Positions 55,333-64,000 of a stretch of 64,000 bases of DNA are shown here, one piece after another; position 1 is the stretch's first letter; each line of letters begins with the position of its first letter. The position numbers were made by a program, and so were the translations under genes. The notes under the pieces were generated by a model. It had not been told where the DNA came from. It saw only the letters and a program-made list of their open reading frames with translations, and ran no database searches. Origin of the DNA: Cupriavidus gilardii. GTDB lineage: Bacteria > Pseudomonadota > Gammaproteobacteria > Burkholderiales > Burkholderiaceae. The stretch spans positions 62,001 through 126,000 of the forward strand of contig NZ_JABTYE010000017.1 in the NCBI RefSeq assembly GCF_013314895.1, written 5' to 3'.

Positions 55333-57294
55333 TCATGCGACCACGACCTTGCGGAACATGCCGGCTTCCATGTGGTAAAGCAAGTGACAATGAAAGGCCC
55401 ATTGTCCCGGCGCATCGGCCGTCACCAGGAAGCTGACTTGTTTGGACGGCTGGACGTTGATCGTGTGCTTTCTGACCAGCGCCTGGCCTTCGTGATTTTC
55501 CAGCTCGCTGAACATCCCGTGCAGGTGCATCGGGTGGTTCATCATGGTGTCGTTGATCAGCGTGATGCGCAGGCGCTCCCCGTAGTAGAGCCGGATCGGT
55601 TCGGCTTGGGAAAACTTCTTGCCGTCGAGGCCCCAGATGAAACGGCGCATATTGCCGGTCAAGTGCAGTTCCAACTCCCGGCTGGGCGGGCGCTTGTCGA
55701 TCACCGGGCCGAGCGTTTTAAGGTCCGCGTAGGTCAACACTCGCCTGCCGTTGTTGCGCAGTCTTGGCCCCGGATCCGACAGCGAGCGGGAAGGGTTCAT
55801 CGAGCGCATGTCGACCTGTGGCCCCATGCCAGGCATATTGCCCATCTTGCCCATGTCATGCCCCATCTCGCCACCGGTTTTCTGCATCCCCGGCTTCGCG
55901 TCGGACTTGCCGTGGTCCATGCCGGCCATTCCGGCATGGGCGTCCTTCGCTGGCCCGGACATGGTCGACATGTCATGCCCCCCCATGCCCCCCATGGCGC
56001 CCATGCCCGCCTCCGGCGTCATTGGTTGCATCGTGGGTGCGCCACCCATGGACTCCATCCCCATGCGATCCATGGCCATGGATGGTTTCTGATCCATCTT
56101 CATGGCCCCCATTTCCATGCTGCCCATATCCATGTCCGCCATGTCGCCCATGCCCATATCGGCCATGGTGAGCCAGGTCTTCGGATCGAGCTTGGGCACG
56201 TCGGCTTCCATCCCGACTTCCGGTGCAAGTGTCGCCCTGGCGTAGCCGCTGCGATCGATCGACTGAGCAAAGATGGTGTGCGCCTTATCGTCCGGCATCT
56301 GCACCACTACGTCGTAAGTCTCGGCGACGGCAATGCGGATTTCATCCACCGGTACCGGTTCGACATCCTGCCCATCAGCCGATACCACCGTCATCTTCAC
56401 GCCGGGAATTCGGACGTCAAAGTTGCTGGTCGCCGAGCCGTTGATAAAGCGCAACCGCACGCGCTCCCCGGCTTTAGCGATCGCTGTCCAATTTTTATCT
56501 GCGGGCGTGCCGTTGATCAGGTAGGTAAAAGTGGCTCCCGAAACATCGGCCAAATCGGTCGGATTCATTCGCATCTGGTTCCACATCGCGCGCTTAGCCA
56601 AGGCCTCGGACAGCCCCATTTCGGACACATCTCGGGCAAAGTCGCCCACCGTCGGCATCTGAAAGTTATAGACGTCGCTCATCTTCTTGAGCTTCGCGAA
56701 CACCATTTCCGGGTTTTCATCCGTCCATTCGCTGAGCATCACGACATAGTCGCGATCGACCTTGATCGGGTCTGGATGCATTGGCTCGATGACCAGCGGT
56801 CCGTACAAGCCGGTCTGCTCCTGAAAACGGGTATGCGCGTGGTACCAATAGGTGCCGGCTTGCCGCACTTGAAAGCGATACACGAACGTCTCGCCCGGCC
56901 CGATGCCGGGAAAGGAGATACCGGGCACGCCGTCCATCTGAAACGGCAGCAAGATGCCGTGCCAGTGAATCGATGTTTGGGTATCGAGCAAGTTGGTCAC
57001 GCGCAGCGTGACCTCGGTGCCTTGCTTCCAATGCAGAATCGGCGCGGGGATGGAGCCGTTCACACTGGTGGTAGGCCGGATACGGCCGGTAAACGACATG
57101 GGCGTCGCGCCAATGGCCAGGTCAAACGTGGTCCCTGTCAGCACGACCGGATAGCCTTGGCTCTTCAAGGCCCAAACGGCGCGTGGATACGCGCCCAGGC
57201 TCGCCAAGCCGCCTCCGGCGATCAGACTTCCCAGCAGTCGGCGGCGGCTCAGTGAGACGGGGCGAAGCATGGCATCGCTAGGGCGTTCGAACAC
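55333..57294 (-). CDS. copA: CopA multicopper oxidase (second copy)
   Basis: 653 aa from GTG 57294, with GAGGAGACAAC before it (ATG 57270 is an alternative). A Tat-type signal (SRRRLLGSLIAGGG) and cupredoxin domains with IHWHG, YWYHAH, HPMHLHG and FHCHLLYHMEAGMF. The Met-rich insert is about 115 residues (MGMGDMADMDMGSMEMGAMKM and onward), much longer than in CopA1. A periplasmic Cu(I) oxidase. Paired with copB2 and preceded by a candidate CopR box. Confidence 0.94.
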   Translation of the reverse strand: MFERPSDAMLRPVSLSRRRLLGSLIAGGGLASLGAYPRAVWALKSQGYPVVLTGTTFDLAIGATPMSFTGRIRPTTSVNGSIPAPILHWKQGTEVTLRVTNLLDTQTSIHWHGILLPFQMDGVPGISFPGIGPGETFVYRFQVRQAGTYWYHAHTRFQEQTGLYGPLVIEPMHPDPIKVDRDYVVMLSEWTDENPEMVFAKLKKMSDVYNFQMPTVGDFARDVSEMGLSEALAKRAMWNQMRMNPTDLADVSGATFTYLINGTPADKNWTAIAKAGERVRLRFINGSATSNFDVRIPGVKMTVVSADGQDVEPVPVDEIRIAVAETYDVVVQMPDDKAHTIFAQSIDRSGYARATLAPEVGMEADVPKLDPKTWLTMADMGMGDMADMDMGSMEMGAMKMDQKPSMAMDRMGMESMGGAPTMQPMTPEAGMGAMGGMGGHDMSTMSGPAKDAHAGMAGMDHGKSDAKPGMQKTGGEMGHDMGKMGNMPGMGPQVDMRSMNPSRSLSDPGPRLRNNGRRVLTYADLKTLGPVIDKRPPSRELELHLTGNMRRFIWGLDGKKFSQAEPIRLYYGERLRITLINDTMMNHPMHLHGMFSELENHEGQALVRKHTINVQPSKQVSFLVTADAPGQWAFHCHLLYHMEAGMFRKVVVA

Positions 57295-57418
57295 GTTGTC
57301 TCCTCGCGCAATGGTGAAACGTCCACTTAGCATAGTGCGCGCCACGTCGAAGCAAAAGCTCCTTTAGCGTCATCAGCCTGGCCAAAACATGTGCTGTCAC
57401 CGGTTTCGTCATCGTCGC

Positions 57419-57433
57419 GTAATGCTCCTGTAA
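57419..57433 (-). promoter_or_regulatory. Candidate CopR box between copA2 and csp
   Basis: Minus-strand TTAC-AGGAGC-ATTAC, 125 bp before copA2 and 103 bp before the copper-storage gene; it could serve either. Confidence 0.5.
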
Positions 57434-57535
57434 GGCAGTCGCTCCCATGCTGTCGTCTGCTTCCTGTGGCGCGCGAATTGCTCTCAATTTGGCGGCGTCT
57501 CGCAACGCTGGTCGAATTTCTTTAGGAGCTTTGCC

Positions 57536-57862
57536 ATGCCACATGAAAACTATCTATCTTGTATTGAAGCCTGTCACGCCTGCACAGTCGCCTGTCATCA
57601 CTGTGCTGCGTCTTGTCTGCGTGAGCCAGAGGTTGAGGCCATGAAACGCTGCATCGCACTCGACCTGGACTGTGCCGAAACATGTGCCTATGCCGCGGCG
57701 ATGATGGCGCGCGACAGCCAGTACGCGCGCGCGATATGCGCGCTGTGCGCGAAGGTCTGTGAAGAGTGTGGGACGGAGTGCGCCAAGCACGAAGCGCAGC
57801 ATTGCCAAGAGTGCGCACGTGCCTGTCAGGAGTGCGCGCAGGTCTGTCGCGCCATGGCGTAG
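57536..57862 (+). CDS. Cytosolic copper-storage protein (Csp3/DUF326-like)
   Basis: 108 aa from ATG 57536 with TTAGGAGC before it. Four predicted helices with Cys every three to four residues: CIEACHACTVACHHCAASC, RCIALDLDCAETC, ICALCAKVCEECGTEC, CQECARACQECAQVC. Nineteen Cys in all. No signal peptide, so it is likely cytosolic like Csp3, which stores many Cu(I) per bundle. Divergent from copA2 across a shared promoter. Confidence 0.9.
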   Translation: MPHENYLSCIEACHACTVACHHCAASCLREPEVEAMKRCIALDLDCAETCAYAAAMMARDSQYARAICALCAKVCEECGTECAKHEAQHCQECARACQECAQVCRAMA

Positions 57863-58059
57863 ATCCAGGTAGCCCAACGACTCGATCTTGGACGGCAACG
57901 CGCGGCTCGGGTGGTGAAGCCATGGCACGCCGCGAACTTGAGCCGTGTAACGGCAGGCATAGCGCGTTGTAGTTCTTTCCCGCGCTAGCGCCAGATGTAA
58001 GCCAGGATCCCGACCTCGGCAACGCGTGTTGCCAGCGTGGCGAGGGTCAAGGAGACGGA

Positions 58060-59874
58060 GTGTTCACCAACCCCAGGTATCCGCCCATTGCCGACTATGC
58101 CGTCATTGGCAACACGCATAGCGTGGCGTTGGTGAGCACGTCGGGATCCATCGACTGGTGCTGTATGCCGCACTTTGACGCCGGCGCCGTATTTTGCAGA
58201 TTGCTCGATGCTAACCGAGGAGGCTACTTTCAAATCCGGCCGACGGGTCGTGCGATCAGTTCGCGCTATTACCGGGTCCCAGGGGGCGTACTGGAAACCA
58301 TGTTTGAAGCCAGCGGCGGGATCCTTCGCCTGACCGACTTCATGCATAGCGAGCGTCTCGCACGCAGTCGGCTGGACCATGACTCACCCGAGTGCCATCG
58401 GCTGTTGCGGCGCATTGAGGCGACCGTTGGCGAGGTGAGGGTGGAACTAGTGTTCAGTCCGAGCTTTGACTATGCGCGCAAGCCCCACCAATGGGAAGTC
58501 GGTTCGCATGGCGTGACCGCTGTATGCGAACACCAACGTCTCAGCCTGGTATGTTCGCCGCCGCTGCCGCTGGCGACCGAAGCGCACCGCGCCAAAGGCG
58601 TGGCCATCGTGCGGCCCGGCGCGCCGCTGTGGGCGATTGCGTCCTTCCAACAAGACGGGCCGGACCGGCCTGTGCACGACCCCCAGGCGGTCCTTGATGA
58701 GACCCTACGACATTGGGGCGAGTGGCAGCAGCAATGCACCTATCGCGGTCCCTTCGAACGAGAAGTGCGCACCAGCGCCTGTGTTCTCAAGTTGCTGACG
58801 TTTGGCCCGACCGGAGCACTGGTGGCGGCGCCAACCACCTCGCTGCCGGAGTGGATCGGTAGCAGCCGCAATTGGGACTATCGGTTTTGTTGGCTGCGCG
58901 ACTCGGCCATGGTGCTGCGCGCGTTGATGGCGCTGGGCCATCACGAGGCCGCAATGGACTTCTTTCGTTGGATCGAGCGATTTTGCGATCTCAAACGACT
59001 GCAGATCATGTACCGGATCGATGGCAGCCCGAACCTGCCTGAGCAGGAGCTTCGCCATCTTGACGGGTACCGTGCGTCCCGTCCGGTGCGTATCGGCAAT
59101 GCGGCGGCGGAACAGGTGCAACTGGATGTCTATGGGCATGTCCTCGACGCGGCCTGGGTGTGCCAACAGGGCATGCCAATGACACTGTCCGCCCCAATGC
59201 GGCGCGTGCTCGCCCGGCTAGCCGACGCCGCCGCGGCGCGCTGGCGTGAGCCGGACCAAGGATTCTGGGAAACGCGCGGGGTGCCCCAGCATTTCGTATC
59301 ATCCAAGCTGATGTGCTGGGTCGCGTTGGACCGTGCCATTGCGCTGGCACAGGCTGGGCAACTCGACGGAAACGTTGCTGTCTGGAAGCTCGAACGGGAC
59401 GCGCTGCGTCGCGTCATCGAGGGGCAGGGGTTTCACCACGGGACTGGCGCGTTCACGCAAAGTTTCGGATCGCCAGCTTTGGATGCGAGCGCGCTACTGA
59501 TCCCGCTGACCGGCTTTCTCCCCCCAACTGACGCGCGCGTGAAAGCAACCGTGGCCCGCATTCAGCGGGATCTCACCAAGGATTCGCTGGTCTATCGGTA
59601 CCGCATCCACGATGGCGTGCCAGGAGAAGAGGCGACCCTCGCCATCTGCAGCTTCTGGCTGGTACAAGTCCTGGCCCGACAAGGCCGGGCCAAGGAGGCG
59701 ATCAAACTCTTTCGGCACATCTGCTCGTTTGCCAGCGATCTCGGCTTATTCGCGGAAGAGATCGACCCGGATAGCAAGGCGCTGCTGGGCAACTATCCGC
59801 AAGGCTATACCCATCTGGCACTGATCCAGGCTGCGCTGGACATTCAGCAAGCGCAGCAACGCGGGGAGGCCTGA
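58060..59874 (+). CDS. Glycoside hydrolase family 15 (glucoamylase/trehalase-like)
   Basis: 604 aa from GTG 58060 with AAGGAGACGGA before it. N-terminal beta domain (PPIADYAVIGNTHSVALVSTSGSIDW) then an (alpha/alpha)6 barrel: SSRNWDYRFCWLRDSAMVLRAL is the diagnostic GH15 block and GEEATLAICSFWLV another. No signal peptide, suggesting cytosolic glucan or trehalose hydrolysis. The stop is followed at once by the SDR start, so the genes are co-translated. Confidence 0.9.
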   Translation: MFTNPRYPPIADYAVIGNTHSVALVSTSGSIDWCCMPHFDAGAVFCRLLDANRGGYFQIRPTGRAISSRYYRVPGGVLETMFEASGGILRLTDFMHSERLARSRLDHDSPECHRLLRRIEATVGEVRVELVFSPSFDYARKPHQWEVGSHGVTAVCEHQRLSLVCSPPLPLATEAHRAKGVAIVRPGAPLWAIASFQQDGPDRPVHDPQAVLDETLRHWGEWQQQCTYRGPFEREVRTSACVLKLLTFGPTGALVAAPTTSLPEWIGSSRNWDYRFCWLRDSAMVLRALMALGHHEAAMDFFRWIERFCDLKRLQIMYRIDGSPNLPEQELRHLDGYRASRPVRIGNAAAEQVQLDVYGHVLDAAWVCQQGMPMTLSAPMRRVLARLADAAAARWREPDQGFWETRGVPQHFVSSKLMCWVALDRAIALAQAGQLDGNVAVWKLERDALRRVIEGQGFHHGTGAFTQSFGSPALDASALLIPLTGFLPPTDARVKATVARIQRDLTKDSLVYRYRIHDGVPGEEATLAICSFWLVQVLARQGRAKEAIKLFRHICSFASDLGLFAEEIDPDSKALLGNYPQGYTHLALIQAALDIQQAQQRGEA

Positions 59875-60870
59875 ATGCATCCGCCCAACGTTGTTGTCGT
59901 CACCGGTGGCACCGCAGGCGTGGGGCTCGCTGCCGTGCGGGCCTTTGCGCAGCGCGGGGACTGGATCGCAATCCTGGCAAGAGAGCCGGATCGCCTGGCC
60001 CGGGTCTGTAGCGAATTGCGCGACCTGGGGATCCTGGCGCTGGGCATCCCCGTCGATGTCGCCGATGCCCAGCAGGTGGAGGCAGCAGCGTCGCGCATTG
60101 AGCTCGAACTGGGACTGATCACGATTTGGGTGAACAATGTCTCGACGACCGTGTTTGCGCCGGTCGCCGAAACAACGGCGGCCGAGTATCGCCGCGTCAC
60201 GGAAGTGGTCTATCTGGGCGCGGTGCATGGCACGTTGGCCGCGCTGAAACGCATGTCGGCGCGCAATCATGGCTGTATTGTGCAGACCGGCTCGGCGCTG
60301 GCCTATCGGTCCATCCCGCTACAGTCAGCATACTGTGGGGCGAAGGCGGCGATCCGTGGCTTTACCGATTCCCTGCGTTCGGAACTCGTTCACGATCATT
60401 CGTCGGTGAGACTGACGATGGTGCATTTATCGGCGTTCAATACGCCGCAATTCGATTGGTGCCGCAGCAAGTTGCCACGCCGTGCCCAACCAGTGCCGCC
60501 AATATTCCAGCCGGAAATCGCCGGCGAGGCCATTGTCTGGGCAGCCACGCACGGCCCTCGCGAGGTATGGGTGGGCTGGCCAGCCGCCAAAACCATTCTG
60601 TCCAGTCGATTTTTCCCAGGCCTGGGTGATCGTGTGGCGGCCAGACAGGCCTATGAGGCACAGCAGACCCAGGAACCCGCCCACCCCGATCGGGCCGATA
60701 ACCTGTTTGTACCGGTCGTGGGCTTGTTTGCAGCACATGGCCGCTTTGACAATCAAGCGAAGTCAACCAGTGCGCAGTGGTGGATCTGCGTGCATCGCTG
60801 GCAAGTGTCCGCAGCGATCGGTGTGGCCGCCGTGGCTGGCCTGCTCGGTCTCTTCATGATAGTCAGATAA
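59875..60870 (+). CDS. Short-chain dehydrogenase with C-terminal membrane helix
   Basis: 331 aa from ATG 59875. Rossmann motif VVVVTGGTAGVGLA (TGGxxGxG), NNVSTT (NxA/N site) and catalytic YCGAKAA (YxxxK) with upstream Ser in TGSALAY. The ~60-residue C-terminal extension ends in a helix VSAAIGVAAVAGLLGLFMIV, a membrane anchor uncommon in classical SDRs. Substrate unknown. Middle gene of the operon. Confidence 0.88.
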   Translation: MHPPNVVVVTGGTAGVGLAAVRAFAQRGDWIAILAREPDRLARVCSELRDLGILALGIPVDVADAQQVEAAASRIELELGLITIWVNNVSTTVFAPVAETTAAEYRRVTEVVYLGAVHGTLAALKRMSARNHGCIVQTGSALAYRSIPLQSAYCGAKAAIRGFTDSLRSELVHDHSSVRLTMVHLSAFNTPQFDWCRSKLPRRAQPVPPIFQPEIAGEAIVWAATHGPREVWVGWPAAKTILSSRFFPGLGDRVAARQAYEAQQTQEPAHPDRADNLFVPVVGLFAAHGRFDNQAKSTSAQWWICVHRWQVSAAIGVAAVAGLLGLFMIVR

Positions 60871-60891
60871 CACCCCGGCAAGGAGTCGGCG

Positions 60892-63569
<2,678 letters not shown>

Positions 63570-63588
<19 letters not shown>

Positions 63589-63784
63589 CCATCATTAACC
63601 TCTCCCGCCTTGACATCCTGATTGCGTCGCTTCAGGCAAACGCCGCCTTGCAACGTCGCCGACTTGTGCGCAGTCGGCCAGCAGCAGCGAAGGACGGCCG
63701 GGCGCAAAACTTGCTGGAAGTACAACTCGCAGCGCTCACCGCCCTACGGGCGATACGCTTTAATCTAGTAGAGTCGGCACCAGC
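63570..63784 (+). CDS. Small conserved protein, 3' end replaced by Tn3 sequence
   Basis: Starts at ATG 63570 (the only in-frame start overlaps the fusion gene end by 19 bp). [25 protein letters not shown] matches the small protein at 10487-10726. The match and good helical character extend to ~residue 70 ([10 protein letters not shown]). Beyond 63785 the DNA is Tn3 transposase in another frame. The gene is therefore interrupted. Confidence 0.5.
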
Positions 63785-63792
63785 GCCACGCA

Positions 63793-64000
63793 ATGTTGAT
63801 GGCGCCGCAATATTTGATCAGGCCGCACGGCGGCAGTCTGGCTGCCATCGATACGATCCGGACGATGAACGTCAACGATGTGCGCAAAGTCCCGGCCGAC
63901 GCGCCGACCTCCTTCATCAAGAAGCGCTGGGAGCCACTGGTACGCACCAAGAACGGCATCGATCGTCGCTACTATGAGCTGTGCGCGCTGTCCGAACTCA
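63793..64000 (+). pseudogene. Second Tn3-family transposase fragment (5' truncated, runs off the edge)
   Basis: Open from ATG 63793 to the window end: 69 residues including [29 protein letters not shown], a segment from the middle of Tn3 transposases. The same region in the full copy at 14018 reads FASERWRKLVRRPHDQGAPTNRRYLELCVLSHM. The N-terminal ~400 residues are missing. The two copies are divergent, so they come from different elements. Confidence 0.75.

Noticed and set aside
55372..57255. A 627-codon open frame antisense to copA2 (and a similar one antisense to copA1 at 45793-47697)
   Set aside because: These arise because high-GC Met/His-rich coding DNA leaves the reverse frame open. 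Their translations are His/Arg-rich low-complexity mirrors without signal, domain or ribosome-binding site.
57278..57544. 88-codon frame between copA2 and csp on the minus strand
   Set aside because: It overlaps the divergent promoter and the beginning of copA2; no signal or domain, so likely spurious.

Overview
The window looks like an accessory metal-resistance region (plasmid, chromid or genomic island) of a Cupriavidus/Ralstonia-type betaproteobacterium. The basis is high GC, a cop cluster with CopK, CopI, CopG and CopF, a cusDCBAF-type operon, CzcE-family proteins, and a Burkholderiales-type porin. Assignments rest on reading translated proteins and motifs; no database search was possible.

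Layout. (1) 1-3.0 kb: right part of a Tn7/Tn5053-like transposition module, with the C-terminus of the DDE transposase, a TniB/TnsC-like AAA ATPase and a TniQ. (2) 3.3-10.7 kb: two MazE-like antitoxin remnants and two copies (one broken, one intact) of a membrane diguanylate cyclase. These flank a three-gene block of HTH protein, N6-adenine DNA methyltransferase and PD-(D/E)XK nuclease, which resembles a restriction or defence cargo. (3) 10.8-13.9 kb: small hypotheticals, an orphan AbrB-type antitoxin and two DUF305 proteins. (4) 14.0-20.3 kb: a Tn3-family transposase with an overlapping HPt-like gene, then a complete IS66 element with an 8-bp target duplication that splits a small membrane-protein gene. 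(5) 20.4-33.1 kb: cusDCBAF (RND copper/silver efflux, leftward), then a run of small exported Cys/His/Met-rich proteins, a CzcE homologue and a repeat protein. (6) 33.3-37.2 kb: lipid A phosphoethanolamine transferase plus PAP2 phosphatase, and a convergent solitary nuclease-like gene. (7) 37.3-41.1 kb: DUF2933 protein, CopF Cu-ATPase, CopG and a cytochrome c behind a MerR/CueR-type promoter. (8) 42-50 kb: copABCDI (leftward) diverging from copRS. (9) 50.2-57.9 kb: a frameshifted IS630 element, a porin, copK, a CopM-like gene, a second copA-copB pair and a cytosolic copper-storage protein. (10) 58-63.6 kb: a three-gene operon of GH15 glucanase, SDR and an epimerase/SPW/VKOR fusion. (11) The window ends in a fragment of a second Tn3 transposase.

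How it works together. CopA and CopB (two pairs), CopC, CopD, CopI, CopK, CusCBA(F) and CopF would oxidise, bind, store and export periplasmic and cytosolic copper. EptA/PAP2, the porin and the exported small proteins would adapt the envelope. A direct repeat TTAC-N6-ATTAC, with at most one mismatch in the core outside copI-czcE2, recurs in front of copA1/copR, copA2/csp, copM-copK, the porin, both czcE-like genes, the RDPFTDG repeat protein and a His-rich exported protein. It is a good candidate for the CopR operator linking these scattered units into one regulon. CopF-copG instead sits behind a 19-bp-spacer MerR-type promoter.
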